From Empedobacter tilapiae (GTDB lineage Bacteria; Bacteroidota; Bacteroidia; Flavobacteriales; Weeksellaceae), in the NCBI RefSeq assembly GCF_004785645.1, contig NZ_SRPE01000006.1:186001-250000 (forward strand): a stretch of DNA of 64,000 nt, written 5' to 3'. Positions 6,960 through 17,238 of the stretch are shown piece by piece (the first letter of the stretch is position 1; each line of letters starts with the position of its first letter). Made by a program: the position numbers and the translations under genes. The notes under the pieces were generated by a model that saw only the letters and a program-made list of their open reading frames with translations, was not told the DNA's origin and ran no database searches.

Positions 6960-9161
6960 TTACTTCCTTGTAAACTCAAATTTTTGATCTGATTCTTCTA
7001 TCGTAAATGTTTTTTTATCTTTTGCAAAAGTCAATTCAAGTCCAGCTTCCTCGTTTATAAACTTTCCATCTCCTTGATAATCCAGAGGAAAACTTAAACT
7101 ATTAAAAACTAAATTCAACTTATCATTTTCAGCTTTTAGTACAAACTCAGCATTAATTTGTTTATTTGTAAACGTACCCTCGTACTCTTTTGGATTAATT
7201 TTTTCAACAGGTCTTTCATCAGCCATATTGAATGTATTATTTTTAAGATTTGTATCAGGTAAATTTCCTTTTGGATCCAATTTAATCGTCGAAACTTCTT
7301 TTGTTGAAGGCACTTTGAATGTCCATTCCGTATTACGTTTCCAAACTTCAATTGGTAATTTTACTTCTTGAGAAGATCCATCTTTAAAATTTACTTGAAC
7401 TGTTGTCGGCATTGGCAATTGTCCAAAATTCTCAATTTTCAAGATCAAGCCTTTTTTGTAATCACCATCTACATATTTTGCGCTATTAATTCCTTGATCA
7501 ATCGTCCATTTATTTAAGAACCAGCCTCTCCAGAACCAAGATAATTCTTCTCCTGAGACATTCTCTATTGTACGAAAAAAATCTTCTGGAGTTGGATGTT
7601 TGTATGCCCAATATTTGATGTATTGACGTAATGCTTTGTCAAATCTTTCTTCACCTAGAATAGTCTCTCGTAAGATGGTCATTCCAGCTCCTGGTTTATA
7701 ATACAGTAAAGCACCAATATTTCTTTCACGCATATTATCTGGTTGGGTTGTTACGGGTTCTAAATTCTCACTAAAGAAAAAATTACCCATTCTTTGTAAA
7801 GATTGTTTTTTGTAATATTCTCCATTGTTGAAGTTTTTTGTAGAAATATCATTGATAAAAGTATTAAAACCTTCGTCCATCCAACCATGAACACGCTCAT
7901 TAGAACCAACAATCATTGGAAACCAAATATGTCCAAATTCATGATCGGTTACTCCCCAAAGACTTTCTCCTTTAGAATTCATATGACAGAAAACAATTCC
8001 TGGATATTCCATTCCACCCTCATTTCCTGCTACATTTGTCGCCGCTGGATAAGGATATTCTAACCATTGTTTCGAATAATGCTCAATAGAAGCTTTTGTA
8101 TATTCTGTCGATCTTCCCCAAGCATCATTTCCATCACTCTCTACTGGATAAGCCGAAATTGCCAAAGATTTTTGACCACTTGGAAGGTTGATTTTTGCGG
8201 CATCTACGATAAATGAAGATGATGAAGCCCAAGCAAAATCGCGTGTATTCTGAATTTTAAATTTCCACGTTTTTGTTCCTTTTGCAACTTTTGTCGCTTT
8301 GTTAACCTCATCAGCAGAACGAATAATAACGGTTTTATCACTCGATTTTGCTTTGTTCCAACGGTTAACTTCTTCTTTCGAGTAAACTTCATTTTGATTC
8401 AATAATTCACCTGAACCAACCACATAATGCGTTGATGGAACCGTAATACTAGCTGTTACATCACCGTATTCTAGATAAAATTCTCCCGGGCCTAAATACG
8501 GCAAAGTGTTCCATCCCATAATGTCATCGTAAACTGCCATTCGAGGAAACCATTGCGCCATTGTAAAAATCTTTCCATTTTTAGTTGGCTCTACACCCAT
8601 TCTATCCGCTCCATAGTTGGGCGAAACAAATGAATATTCAATCTTGATTTTCGTTTTTCCTCCACGAGCTTTCAAATGATTAATCAAATCAATTTGCATG
8701 CGTGTATCCGAAATCGAATACTTTGCTTCTTTTCCGTCTATTTTAACAGATTTAATTTTATAACCTCCTTCAAACTCAGAAGTTGAATCGCCATAACGGC
8801 TTCCAGAAATTGGTAATAAAGCGCTTCCACGAGATTCTTTTTTAAATAAATTTTGATCTAATTGTAACCACAAAAAATCTAAATCATCAAAACTATTGTT
8901 GGTATATGTAATTTCAGAAGTTCCTGATATTTCATTTTTTTCTTCGTTAAGACTTACATTTAGATTGTAATCAGCACGATTTTGCCAATAATTATGACCT
9001 GGTTTTCCACTCGCTGAACGAGTTTCGGTTGCATTATTCTGATAAAAAAAAGGTTTGAAAGCTTCTTGATAATTATATTTTGGTTTTTCTTGTTGACCAA
9101 AAACTGAAATGGAAAATAAACTTATTCCTAAAATTAGAGGTTTGAAATAATTTTTCTTCAT
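6960..9161 (-). CDS. M1 family metallopeptidase, larger paralogue
   Basis: This secreted zinc peptidase of 733 residues begins with the signal peptide [19 protein letters not shown]. The zinc motif HEFGH is followed by GWMDEGF with Glu at the canonical +18 spacing. NEGGMEYPG carries the exopeptidase loop. The architecture (N-terminal beta domain, catalytic domain, beta sandwich) matches the shorter neighbour at 4288-6141, but this one has an extra ~100-residue C-terminal domain after NNTFNMADE that looks like a small beta-rich module ([20 protein letters not shown]). It is transcribed alone, toward the terminator shared with coaX. Confidence 0.92.
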   Translation of the reverse strand: MKKNYFKPLILGISLFSISVFGQQEKPKYNYQEAFKPFFYQNNATETRSASGKPGHNYWQNRADYNLNVSLNEEKNEISGTSEITYTNNSFDDLDFLWLQLDQNLFKKESRGSALLPISGSRYGDSTSEFEGGYKIKSVKIDGKEAKYSISDTRMQIDLINHLKARGGKTKIKIEYSFVSPNYGADRMGVEPTKNGKIFTMAQWFPRMAVYDDIMGWNTLPYLGPGEFYLEYGDVTASITVPSTHYVVGSGELLNQNEVYSKEEVNRWNKAKSSDKTVIIRSADEVNKATKVAKGTKTWKFKIQNTRDFAWASSSSFIVDAAKINLPSGQKSLAISAYPVESDGNDAWGRSTEYTKASIEHYSKQWLEYPYPAATNVAGNEGGMEYPGIVFCHMNSKGESLWGVTDHEFGHIWFPMIVGSNERVHGWMDEGFNTFINDISTKNFNNGEYYKKQSLQRMGNFFFSENLEPVTTQPDNMRERNIGALLYYKPGAGMTILRETILGEERFDKALRQYIKYWAYKHPTPEDFFRTIENVSGEELSWFWRGWFLNKWTIDQGINSAKYVDGDYKKGLILKIENFGQLPMPTTVQVNFKDGSSQEVKLPIEVWKRNTEWTFKVPSTKEVSTIKLDPKGNLPDTNLKNNTFNMADERPVEKINPKEYEGTFTNKQINAEFVLKAENDKLNLVFNSLSFPLDYQGDGKFINEEAGLELTFAKDKKTFTIEESDQKFEFTRK

Positions 9162-9286
9162 GTGTGAAATTTTACAGTAATTATAAAATTACATTTATTT
9201 TTCAACTCTTTTAATAAGTTGCAATGATTATATTAATAAATACTTTTAAAGTTGTTTAACTTATTGATTATACATTTTTTTATAAA

Positions 9287-9315
9287 AAAAACTCATCTGA
9301 AAAAGATGAGTTTTT
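9287..9315 (-). terminator. Terminator of the DUF4254 gene
   Basis: A 12-bp stem (9287-9298 and 9304-9315, core ACTCATCT) is followed on the minus strand by a long T run. Confidence 0.85.
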
Positions 9316-9338
9316 GATATAGAATGATTGTTTAAAAT

Positions 9339-9950
9339 CTATTTTTTGCTTGCATAAAGAACAGGATTTAAATCTTCATCATTATACATTTTCATTTGTT
9401 TATATACTTTCATATATTTTTTTCCAGCTTCAAAATCAGCTAATAATTCTTCAATTGCAATTGATAAATCTTGATGTTGTTGATTTAAAATATCTAATTT
9501 TGCTTGGCAAGAAGCTTTATGTTCTGGTGTAGCATCTTCACGTTCTACCTCTTGTTTCATATGATAAACCTTAAGCGATAAAATAGAGAAACGGTCTACA
9601 GCCCAAGCAGGAGATTCAGTATTGTATGTAGCATCTTTTTTTACCTCAATATTTGAGTATTGTTGTAAAAACCAGCTATCCACATATTCTACCATGTCTG
9701 TACGCTCTTGATTAGATTTATCAATCCAACGTTTTAAACTTAATGCTTCAACAGGATCAATTTGTGGATCGCGGATAATATCCTCTAAATGCCACTGAAC
9801 CGTATCAATCCAATTTTTTTTGTACAATAAGTGAGCGATTAAATCTTCTTCGCTATATGGATTTTCAATTTGACGATTTACATCGTCATACTTATGATAA
9901 TCATTGATACTTTGATTAAAAATAGACCAAGCCTTATCTGTGAATTTCAT
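9339..9950 (-). CDS. DUF4254 domain-containing protein
   Basis: This is a cytoplasmic, largely helical protein of about 203 residues belonging to DUF4254, a Bacteroidota family without known function. I recognise ENPYSEEDLIAHLLYKKNWID and WAVDRFSILSLKVYHM. I start it at ATG 9950 (MKFTDKAW), where family members begin. The frame runs 16 residues further upstream, but that extension reads MRIQLQCFYFINKK and does not look like protein. It ends in a dedicated terminator and probably forms its own transcript, separate from tatA downstream of its start. Confidence 0.85.
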   Translation of the reverse strand: MKFTDKAWSIFNQSINDYHKYDDVNRQIENPYSEEDLIAHLLYKKNWIDTVQWHLEDIIRDPQIDPVEALSLKRWIDKSNQERTDMVEYVDSWFLQQYSNIEVKKDATYNTESPAWAVDRFSILSLKVYHMKQEVEREDATPEHKASCQAKLDILNQQHQDLSIAIEELLADFEAGKKYMKVYKQMKMYNDEDLNPVLYASKK

Positions 9951-10031
9951 GTTTTGTTTTTTGTTTATAAAATAAAAGCATTGTAATTGTATACGCAACT
10001 ACAATGCTCTATTATTGAATTAAAATATATT

Positions 10032-10214
10032 TTAATTTTCTTTTTTCTCAGAAGTAGTATCTGTTGCTTCTGATTTGTTATCGTCTTTAGTTGCTTTTTT
10101 AAATTCGTTTAATCCAGAACCTAATCCTCTCATTAATTCAGGAATTTTCTTTCCTCCGAATAATAATAACACAACAAGTACGATTACGATCCATTCTTTA
10201 CCTCCTAATCCCAT
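10032..10214 (-). CDS. tatA: Sec-independent translocase subunit TatA/E
   Basis: This 60-residue protein has one short N-terminal membrane helix ([20 protein letters not shown]), a glycine hinge and an amphipathic helix ([16 protein letters not shown]) with an acidic-basic tail, the complete TatA plan. TatA oligomerises with TatC to carry folded proteins across the inner membrane. The FGGKKIPEL motif is typical. No tatC is in the window, which is common in Bacteroidota where the genes are dispersed. It has its own promoter in the short gap after the EnvC-like gene. Confidence 0.93.
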   Translation of the reverse strand: MGLGGKEWIVIVLVVLLLFGGKKIPELMRGLGSGLNEFKKATKDDNKSEATDTTSEKKEN

Positions 10215-10232
10215 ACTGAATTGATTTTAATG

Positions 10233-10240
10233 CAAATATA
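10233..10240 (-). promoter_or_regulatory. -7 box TATATTTG for tatA
   Basis: On the minus strand this reads TATATTTGC, 18 bases before the tatA ATG (10214). It separates tatA from the upstream EnvC-like gene. Confidence 0.6.
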
Positions 10241-10251
10241 TAATTTATTTA

Positions 10252-11919
10252 TTACATTCCTGCTACCCAAGAAGCAGGATTTTGTTTTGTTGTTCCACTC
10301 CAAATTTGGAAATTCATAACTGTTTCGCCATCTCCACTTGTATAGACAATTCCTAAAGATTGACCACGTTTTACACCATCACCTTTAGATACGCTAACAC
10401 TAGATAAATTAGTATAAACAGAGAAATATGAACCATGTTTAACAAGAACAGATTTTCCATTTCCAGAAATACTCATAACAGCTTGTACAACACCTTCATA
10501 AACAGATCTTGCTTGTGCACCTCTATATGTCGAAATATCAACTCCACTATTTTGAGTTGTTATATTTGATAGAACAGGATGAGAGTTAGCTCCAAATCTA
10601 CTCACAACAGTTCCTTTATCAACAGGCCAAGGCAAACGACCTTTATTAGAAGAGAACTCACCTGATAAACCTTCAGAATCTGGGCGTTCAGCAAAAGTCT
10701 CTGCAGGTTTTACAGCATCTACTTTTACAACACGTTCTTTTTCAGGAACTTTTGTGACAACTTTCTGCTCAGCTTCTATTTTAGCTTTACGCTCAGCTTC
10801 TGCTTTTGCAGCCGCAATTTTACGAGCATCTTCTTCTTTTTGAGCTTTCAAACGAGCTTCCTCTTCTGCTTTACGTTGAGCAATAATTCTTTGACGCTCA
10901 GCTTCAGCTTCACGTTCTAATTGTTCAAACTTAGTAATCTCGGTTTTCGCTGTTGAAACAAAACTTCCTTCTGGATGATGTTTTAAATAAGATTGGTATG
11001 CTTGTTTTGTATGGGCAGAACGTGCAATATTCCAAGCTTTAGCATCATTTTCAATTCTTAAAATAGCTGTACGAGCTGATTTTGAATAATCACCTTTCGG
11101 ATTATCTCTTAGGTATTCGTTATAAGATGCAATTGTATTTCCTCGTTTTGCTTCGTTCCAATCTTTTAAATCTTTCTCTGCACGAATTTTCGCTTGACGA
11201 ATTTCTTCTTCAATGATTGCCTTAATCTGTGCATCAATTTGGCGTTGTTGAGCTTCTTTTGCGTTAATTTCAGCTACAATAACTCCTTCGTTTTTACGAA
11301 ACTCTTCTACGGCTTTTTCTTTTGTTAATCGTTCTTTTTCAAGGTTTTGACTAAATAAAGTTTGCTGAGAAAGTACTTTTTCTTTTTCGTCCTTCGCTTT
11401 TTCTTTTTTTGCTTTTTTCGTTTGAATATCAGTTTGTTTACCGATAATTTCATTTGCTTGTCCTAATTGGAAAGCCGAATATTTCTCTAAATATTTGATA
11501 CGACGATATGCTTCTCCTAAACTTTTAGAAGAAAGCACAAAAAGTAATTTATTTTCGACAGATTTGTTCTTGTATGCACGAACCAAAACCTGTTTGTAGT
11601 CTTTTTTTAGTTCAACCAACTCGCGCGAAAGTTTATTAATCTCTAATTGAGTTAAATAAATTTCATCCTCGATAAAGCGTTTTTCTTTCGATAAATTGTT
11701 AACTAATTTTGTTTGTACTTGAATTTTTTTAGTCAAATTCTGCACGTAATCAACATTTAACTTCGAATTTTGCTTATTAACTTCGAGTTGTTTATTTAAG
11801 TTTATAATCTCTTTTTTAAGCTGAGCATTCTGTTTTTGTAAGTTCGCTTTATTGTATGGAACCTGCGCAAACACTGATAATGACAACGTTAAAAGTACAG
11901 TTGATAAAACAAACTTCAT
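10252..11919 (-). CDS. EnvC-like murein hydrolase activator, degenerate LytM domain
   Basis: A signal peptide (ending SVFAQ) leads into long coiled coils (about 25-250 and 330-390) and a C-terminal M23/LytM fold (429-540). Both zinc histidines appear lost: the HxGxD motif reads N457-S-G-V-D461 and the HxH region reads N536-F-Q-I. It should therefore lack peptidase activity and act like EnvC, activating amidases at division. Between the coils are two 35-residue repeats (254-288, DWNEAKRGNT; 296-330, AWNIARSAHT) of the W..A...Y..YL...P.G type. Its start overlaps the DUF4292 stop by one base. Confidence 0.85.
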   Translation of the reverse strand: MKFVLSTVLLTLSLSVFAQVPYNKANLQKQNAQLKKEIINLNKQLEVNKQNSKLNVDYVQNLTKKIQVQTKLVNNLSKEKRFIEDEIYLTQLEINKLSRELVELKKDYKQVLVRAYKNKSVENKLLFVLSSKSLGEAYRRIKYLEKYSAFQLGQANEIIGKQTDIQTKKAKKEKAKDEKEKVLSQQTLFSQNLEKERLTKEKAVEEFRKNEGVIVAEINAKEAQQRQIDAQIKAIIEEEIRQAKIRAEKDLKDWNEAKRGNTIASYNEYLRDNPKGDYSKSARTAILRIENDAKAWNIARSAHTKQAYQSYLKHHPEGSFVSTAKTEITKFEQLEREAEAERQRIIAQRKAEEEARLKAQKEEDARKIAAAKAEAERKAKIEAEQKVVTKVPEKERVVKVDAVKPAETFAERPDSEGLSGEFSSNKGRLPWPVDKGTVVSRFGANSHPVLSNITTQNSGVDISTYRGAQARSVYEGVVQAVMSISGNGKSVLVKHGSYFSVYTNLSSVSVSKGDGVKRGQSLGIVYTSGDGETVMNFQIWSGTTKQNPASWVAGM

Positions 11920-12719
11920 TATTTTATTTCTTTTTTCTTATACCCATCTGGAATTGAGAACGGTGTGTTCGTTTCCTGAAACGTAAAACTATTATATTCC
12001 AAGTCTATTTGACGCGTTTTTTTCTCTTTTATAATAATTTTAACATTTTTTGGAAATTCCTCTGCTCCAGCTTTTACCCAATTGTCGTAGGCCAAATCAA
12101 CTTCCATTTTACGTTTTGGATCTTTCAAGTGCGCTTCTTTCAATCGGAAACCATTATCAAAAACATACGTTTGTATGTATTCGCCTTCTTTCGGAGAGGT
12201 TGCAATCGCTTGATTTTTATTATATGTAATCGTGTATTGATTATCTGTAAAAGAGGCTGTATAATCAATAGGATTAAGATCAACGAAAACTTTTCCTAGC
12301 ATCAAATTTTGTAATTTTTGATAATCGATAAAATCAACTTTCAATAATTTATTTGCGATAGAAAAATCTCCTTCATAATATGTTCCACCTAGCTTTTCGA
12401 AAGCCGAAAAACCATCAGGCGTAATCAATGCGCGTGCACCTGTAAATCCAAATTTCGTAGCATTAACCCATATCTTTTGTCCATTTTTTACAGCAATTGT
12501 AGCATTTACATCTCCAGAAATTTCTTCTAAATCTGCCGTTACTTTCGCCTTAATCGTTAAATCTTTGAATGATGATTTTTTTGACAAGGTTTGCTGAATA
12601 ATTTTTGAAGAAGCCGAAACAACTTCTGTATTATCTTTATCTACTTTTGCTACTTTCTGAGTATTACAAGCTGTTGCAAGAACTCCTAAACAAAAGGTAT
12701 ACGTTAATTTTTTGATCAT
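11919..12719 (-). CDS. DUF4292 lipoprotein
   Basis: This 266-residue lipoprotein has the signal MIKKLTYTFCLGVLATAC with lipidated Cys18. The body (SFKDLTIKAKVTADLEE, IWVNATKFGFTGARALITPDG) matches DUF4292, a Bacteroidota family thought to have a LolB/LppX-like lipid-binding fold; that fold assignment is from general knowledge. It lies between the nucleotidyltransferase and the EnvC-like gene with a 6-base gap and a 1-base overlap, so the three are likely one transcript. A role in envelope lipid or lipoprotein handling is inference. Confidence 0.85.
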   Translation of the reverse strand: MIKKLTYTFCLGVLATACNTQKVAKVDKDNTEVVSASSKIIQQTLSKKSSFKDLTIKAKVTADLEEISGDVNATIAVKNGQKIWVNATKFGFTGARALITPDGFSAFEKLGGTYYEGDFSIANKLLKVDFIDYQKLQNLMLGKVFVDLNPIDYTASFTDNQYTITYNKNQAIATSPKEGEYIQTYVFDNGFRLKEAHLKDPKRKMEVDLAYDNWVKAGAEEFPKNVKIIIKEKKTRQIDLEYNSFTFQETNTPFSIPDGYKKKEIK

Positions 12720-12725
12720 AATTTT

Positions 12726-13748
12726 TTATGCTTCGTGAGATTTGAAATCCAATTCTGAGTAATCTCCTAAACTGATACTTCGCGAAACACCATAATATTT
12801 GGCATTATTTCCGATCATTGTATCTGTAAGATTTGCATTACTGATGATTGAATTTTCTTGAATCAAACTGTTATCAATATTCGAGTTTTCAACAACCGTT
12901 CCATTTCCTAATGAAACAAAAGGTCCAATTTTCGAATTTTTAATCACAACATTTTCACCAATAAAACATGGCTCAATGATTAATGAATTGTCAATTTTTG
13001 CAGAAGACGAAATAGTTTTGAAATCTTCTTTATCCAGATTCAACACACGTGTATTCGTATCAACTGTAACTGTTTTGTTACCACAATCCATCCATTCGTC
13101 CACTTTTCCAAGCGTGAATTTATCACCCGCAGCACGCATATTTTCTAAAGCATCTGTCAATTGATATTCACCTCCTTTTTGAATATCATTTTCCAATAAA
13201 TATTCAATTTCTTTATATAGCTTTTGTCCATCACGGAAAAAGTAAATCCCGATAATCGCCAAATCTGAAACAAATTCTTTTGGTTTTTCAACAAAATCAG
13301 TAATAACACTGTTATCATCTAATTTCACAACGCCAAAAGCCGAAGGATTTTCTACTTGTTTTACCCAAACAACCCCATCTGATTCCATATCTAATTTGAA
13401 ATCTGCACGGAATAATGTATCTGCATATGCCACAACCGTTGGTCCATCCAAAGCTTCTTTCGCCATCCAAATAGAATGTGCTGTTCCAAGAGGCTCTAAT
13501 TGATGACAAATTGTTCCTTTTGCACCTAATTTTTCTGCAATTGCAATTAAATCAGCTTCAACTTCTGCTCCAAAATCACCAATTACAAAAGCAATTTCGT
13601 CAATTTTTTCTGAACAAACTTTTGCAATATCTTCTACCAAACGATGTACGATTGGTTTTCCGGCAATAGGGATTAATGGTTTTGGTGTTGTTAATGTATG
13701 AGGGCGTAAACGTGAACCACGTCCTGCCATTGGGATAATAATTTTCAT
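12726..13748 (-). CDS. Sugar-phosphate nucleotidyltransferase (GlmU/RmlA-type)
   Basis: The enzyme joins a sugar 1-phosphate to a nucleotide. The N-terminal Rossmann-like domain has the signature GRGSRLRPHTLTTPKPLIP (residues 9-27) and VAYADTLF for metal binding. The C-terminal ~80 residues are isoleucine-rich hexapeptide turns (VVIKNSKIGPFVSLGNGT) forming a left-handed beta helix. At 340 residues it is complete. The sugar cannot be told from sequence: mannose-1-phosphate, glucose-1-phosphate or GlcNAc-1-phosphate are options. It clusters with a flippase, which suggests surface polysaccharide or wall precursor synthesis. Confidence 0.88.
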   Translation of the reverse strand: MKIIIPMAGRGSRLRPHTLTTPKPLIPIAGKPIVHRLVEDIAKVCSEKIDEIAFVIGDFGAEVEADLIAIAEKLGAKGTICHQLEPLGTAHSIWMAKEALDGPTVVAYADTLFRADFKLDMESDGVVWVKQVENPSAFGVVKLDDNSVITDFVEKPKEFVSDLAIIGIYFFRDGQKLYKEIEYLLENDIQKGGEYQLTDALENMRAAGDKFTLGKVDEWMDCGNKTVTVDTNTRVLNLDKEDFKTISSSAKIDNSLIIEPCFIGENVVIKNSKIGPFVSLGNGTVVENSNIDNSLIQENSIISNANLTDTMIGNNAKYYGVSRSISLGDYSELDFKSHEA

Positions 13749-13809
13749 TTTATTTCTAAAAATATTTTTTGTTAGATTGATATTTTATAATTGAATTAAT
13801 CCTTTTTTA

Positions 13810-13835
13810 GATTCTTCGACAAGCTCAGAATGACA
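13810..13835. repeat. Extragenic repeat-like motif (TTCGACAAGCTCAGAA)
   Basis: The sequence TTCTTCGACAAGCTCAGAATGACA lies between dut and the nucleotidyltransferase gene. Its core is an imperfect palindrome (TTCGACAAGCTCAGAA / TTCTGAGCTTGTCGAA). I recall this motif as a frequent intergenic repeat in Bacteroidota genomes. Only one copy is in the window. Confidence 0.45.
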
Positions 13836-13843
13836 AAAAATTT

Positions 13844-14278
13844 TTATTGTTTTCCTGTACTTCCGAAACCTCCAGCTCCGCGTTCAGTTTCATTTAAAGC
13901 ATTAGATTCTTCCCACTCAACCGTTTCGTGTTTCGCAATCACTAATTGTGCAATACGTTCACCGTCGTTGATTGTCACTGCTTCGTTAGAAACATTTGCT
14001 AAAATAACACCGATTTCTCCACGATAATCTGCATCGATTGTGCCAGGAGAATTTAAACAAGTTAAACCATATTTTAACGCCATTCCACTACGAGGACGAA
14101 CTTGCGCTTCGTAACCTGCTGGTAATTCAATACTCAATCCTGTTGGAATTAATCTTCTTTCCAAAGGTTTTAATTCAATTGGCGCATCAATGTTAGCTGT
14201 TAAATCCATTCCAGCCGATAAAGCTGTTTTATATTCTGGTAAAGCGTGTTTCGAAACGTTGATAACTTTTACTTTCAT
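13844..14278 (-). CDS. dut: dUTP diphosphatase
   Basis: This homotrimeric enzyme hydrolyses dUTP to dUMP and PPi, keeping uracil out of DNA and feeding thymidylate synthesis. All five motifs are present in order: [33 protein letters not shown] and the C-terminal [11 protein letters not shown] that closes over the active site. At 144 residues it is full length. It starts two bases after the flippase stop, so the two are co-transcribed. A ~95-base gap with a repeat motif separates it from the nucleotidyltransferase gene. Confidence 0.97.
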   Translation of the reverse strand: MKVKVINVSKHALPEYKTALSAGMDLTANIDAPIELKPLERRLIPTGLSIELPAGYEAQVRPRSGMALKYGLTCLNSPGTIDADYRGEIGVILANVSNEAVTINDGERIAQLVIAKHETVEWEESNALNETERGAGGFGSTGKQ

Positions 14279-14280
14279 CT

Positions 14281-15699
14281 TTATTTTCTTAGTTTTTTAA
14301 GTGTTTTTTTTTCCGCAAACGCAATAAACGCAATGTACACGATTAGAATCAGATTACCAATAATCAAATTAGAATCGAGCATATAATAATTTGTGCATGC
14401 TAAAGCAATTGCAATTCCCATGTAAAGTAGAATTTTATTCACCTTATATGGAATTGGATAAACTTTCTGTCCCCAAATGTACGAAATCACCATCATTACA
14501 CCATATGCCAATAAAGTTGTCCAAGCAGAAATCATAAAACCATATTTAGGCAATAAAAAAACATTCAAAATAACTGTAATTGCGCCACCAACCAACGAAA
14601 TTATAGTTCCAATACTTGTTCTATCCGTTACTTTATACCATGTTGAAAGATTATAATAAATTCCGAAAAATAAATTCGCAATCAAAATTATTGGAACAAT
14701 GTCTAAAGCATTCCAATACGTAGAATTTGGAACAAATATTTTCTTAATCCAATCTATATTTGCTAAAATTCCAAGAATCACAATATTACAAATGATACTG
14801 AAAAAGAACAGAATATTTGCATACGTCTGTTTTGCATCTCCTTTTTTGGCAACTTTAAAGAAAAAAGGTTCTATTCCCATTCGATAAGCTGTTACGAAAA
14901 GCGTCATCAATGTTGCTAATTTGTAACAAGCGCCATAAGAACCCGCTGCTGCTGGATCTATTAATTGTCGTTGAACTAATTTATCGAAATTTTCATTCAA
15001 AATATAACCCAAACCAGCAATCATAATAGGATAACCATACAAAAACATTTGTTTGAAAAGTGGTTGATCAAATTTGAATTGAACATGACGTACAACGCCT
15101 ATTAATAATACAAAACCTAAAATACTCGCCAATAAATTCGCTATAAAAGGATAAGAAATCGCATTATCGAAACCTAAACTTAACATAAAATCTTTCGAAA
15201 CATAATACAACAAACCAATCGTCAAAACTGCTTGAAAAACATTCTGAATTACTCGAACTGCTGTATATAATATCGGTCGATTTTTAAAACGTAGAACTGC
15301 AAAAGGTATCACACAAATTGCATCAAAAAAAGCAATCCATGCAAACCATAACAAGTATTCGGGATGATCGCTATAATTTGCAAAATCTGCCAAAGGTTGT
15401 AAAAAGAGAAAAACCAAAACGAGCATTGCAGTAGAACTCATTACCATAAACCAAAAAGCTGTATTCAACACTTTTTGATACATTCCTTCTTCGGTTGCGT
15501 AGCGAAAAAAGGCTGTTTCGAAACCAAATGTTAAAATGACATTCAGAAAAGAAACCGCAGAATATAATTGAGAAAACATTGCAAAATCTGAATTATCAAC
15601 TTGCTTGATAATAAAAAAATTCAATGCTAAAATAATTACCCTCGGCAATATAGAGCCAATACCGTAAATAATGGTCTCACTAAAAAGCTTTTTATACAA
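14281..15699 (-). CDS. Oligosaccharide flippase (Wzx/MATE-like)
   Basis: This polytopic inner-membrane protein of ~472 residues and about 12-14 helices belongs to the polysaccharide biosynthesis branch of the MOP superfamily, which flips lipid-linked sugars to the periplasm. The N-terminal [20 protein letters not shown] and the central [19 protein letters not shown] are typical. No ATG is available near the expected start. TTG at 15697-15699 gives [13 protein letters not shown] and fits the family N terminus, so it is the likely start. The substrate is unknown. It heads the minus-strand envelope cluster ending at 10252. Confidence 0.85.
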   Translation of the reverse strand: MYKKLFSETIIYGIGSILPRVIILALNFFIIKQVDNSDFAMFSQLYSAVSFLNVILTFGFETAFFRYATEEGMYQKVLNTAFWFMVMSSTAMLVLVFLFLQPLADFANYSDHPEYLLWFAWIAFFDAICVIPFAVLRFKNRPILYTAVRVIQNVFQAVLTIGLLYYVSKDFMLSLGFDNAISYPFIANLLASILGFVLLIGVVRHVQFKFDQPLFKQMFLYGYPIMIAGLGYILNENFDKLVQRQLIDPAAAGSYGACYKLATLMTLFVTAYRMGIEPFFFKVAKKGDAKQTYANILFFFSIICNIVILGILANIDWIKKIFVPNSTYWNALDIVPIILIANLFFGIYYNLSTWYKVTDRTSIGTIISLVGGAITVILNVFLLPKYGFMISAWTTLLAYGVMMVISYIWGQKVYPIPYKVNKILLYMGIAIALACTNYYMLDSNLIIGNLILIVYIAFIAFAEKKTLKKLRK

Positions 15700-15768
15700 A
15701 GTCGTTAAAATTTTTACAAAATTGAGTTTCTTTTCGTAAAATTCAAAATACCGAAGCTACAAATTAAT

Positions 15769-15776
15769 TAACTTTG
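15769..15776 (+). promoter_or_regulatory. -7 box TAACTTTG for gpsA
   Basis: Fits TAnnTTTG, 19 bases before the gpsA ATG at 15796, in the gap to the divergent flippase gene. Confidence 0.5.
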
Positions 15777-15795
15777 TCTGTTCAATACATATATT

Positions 15796-16797
15796 ATGAT
15801 AGAGTTATCTAATCGTAAAGTTGGATTAATAGGGAATGGAAGCTGGGCAACTGCAATTGCAAAAATGCTTAATAAAAACCTTGAAACTTTCAACTGGTGG
15901 GTAAAAGATGAATACGTAAAAGGACATTTGGAACGAAATAGACACAATCCAAATTATTTAACTGATGTCGAATTTAAGTCAGAAAAACTTAAAATTTCAA
16001 CTGATATTAATGAAGTTGTAATGAATTCGGATATTATCTTTTTGGTTGTACCATCTATTTACGTTGCCGATTGTTTGAGTAAATTAACTGTTCCATTGAC
16101 AGATAAATTTGTTGTAGCATCAATAAAAGGAATTATTCCAGATCATTATCAATTAGTGGGTCAATATTTATTTGATAAATTCGACTTAAAAGAAGAACAA
16201 TTAGGAATTGTAAGTGGACCTTGTCACGCAGAAGAAGTAGCTTTAGAGCGTCTTTCTTATTTAACAATTGCTGCGCAAGACGAAAACAAAGCACAGATTG
16301 TTGCTGATTGTTTAGCCTGTGATTTTATCAAAACGAAACTTTCAAACGATATTTACGGAACTGAATTTGGCGCGGTATTGAAAAATATTTACGCGATTGC
16401 AGCAGGTATTGCACATGGTTTGGGTTATGGAGATAATTTCCAAGCGGTTTTGATGAGTAACGCAATTCGAGAAATGAATCATATCCTAAAAACGGCAAGT
16501 CCTATGAAACGTAAAATTAACGAATCTGCTTACTTAGGTGATTTGTTAGTGACAGGTTATTCGTTCTTCTCACGAAATCGTATGTTCGGGAATATGATTG
16601 GAAAAGGTTATACTGTAAAATCTGCTATTTTGGAAATGAACATGGTTGCCGAAGGTTATTATGCGACAAAAGGTGTTGCAATTATGAATGAGCAATACCA
16701 AATAAAAGCACCAATTATCAACGCTGTTCATAAAATTTTATACGAAGATAAAAATCCGAAGAAAACTTTCGAAAAGTTGTCTAAAAAATTAGATTAA
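15796..16797 (+). CDS. gpsA: Glycerol-3-phosphate dehydrogenase [NAD(P)+]
   Basis: GpsA reduces dihydroxyacetone phosphate to sn-glycerol 3-phosphate, the backbone of phospholipids. The N-terminal dinucleotide-binding motif is GNGSWATAIAKM (residues 13-24, near the family GxGxWGTA). The second half has EFGAVLKNIYAIAAGIAHGLGYGDN with the catalytic Lys and substrate-binding Asn, and LGDLLVTGYSFFSRNR. At 333 residues it is complete. The hypothetical helical gene that follows starts after one base, so they form an operon. Confidence 0.95.
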   Translation: MIELSNRKVGLIGNGSWATAIAKMLNKNLETFNWWVKDEYVKGHLERNRHNPNYLTDVEFKSEKLKISTDINEVVMNSDIIFLVVPSIYVADCLSKLTVPLTDKFVVASIKGIIPDHYQLVGQYLFDKFDLKEEQLGIVSGPCHAEEVALERLSYLTIAAQDENKAQIVADCLACDFIKTKLSNDIYGTEFGAVLKNIYAIAAGIAHGLGYGDNFQAVLMSNAIREMNHILKTASPMKRKINESAYLGDLLVTGYSFFSRNRMFGNMIGKGYTVKSAILEMNMVAEGYYATKGVAIMNEQYQIKAPIINAVHKILYEDKNPKKTFEKLSKKLD

Positions 16798-16798
16798 G

Positions 16799-17212
16799 AT
16801 GATTAAACAAGATTTTATTTCAAAATATATTCAAGAATTAAACAAAACATTGGCTCGAATTATTTCGTTAGAAATTGGAAATGCTGATGAAGGTTTTTTG
16901 ATTATTTTCAATCAAATGTTACAATCGTATTACAAAATTGATGATAATAATTTGTCGATTTTACTGGAAGCAAATGAAGAACGCGATCAATTTTTGTTGG
17001 CAGATGAATTGAAAAAGAAAAATATTTTGACGTTTATGAAAGCGATTCGTATTTATCTAAATCGAGAAGATATTGCAAAAGCAAAAGCATCTTACGAAGT
17101 CTTGAAACGCATTGAAAGCATCAATTCTGGAATTTTTCAATTTCCGACAGAAGAAGATAATTTAATTGGCCAAGAACGAAAAGTTGTGGAAGAAAAAATG
17201 AGTAATTTGTAA
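16799..17212 (+). CDS. Conserved helical protein of unknown function
   Basis: This 137-residue protein is predicted from composition to be almost wholly alpha-helical and soluble, with no signal peptide. The N terminus (MIKQDFISKYIQELNKTLAR) and the AKAKASYEVLKRIESIN segment recall small tetratricopeptide-like proteins of the DUF6483 kind, a weak impression only. It follows gpsA by one base and is closed by the terminator at 17239. I see no catalytic motif, and the link to glycerolipid synthesis is only by position. Confidence 0.8.
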   Translation: MIKQDFISKYIQELNKTLARIISLEIGNADEGFLIIFNQMLQSYYKIDDNNLSILLEANEERDQFLLADELKKKNILTFMKAIRIYLNREDIAKAKASYEVLKRIESINSGIFQFPTEEDNLIGQERKVVEEKMSNL

Positions 17213-17238
17213 TAAAATCTTACACTTAAAATATTTTG

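Noticed and set aside
10252-11919. Active M23 endopeptidase
   Set aside because: Both zinc-binding His positions are Asn, which fits an EnvC-type activator instead.
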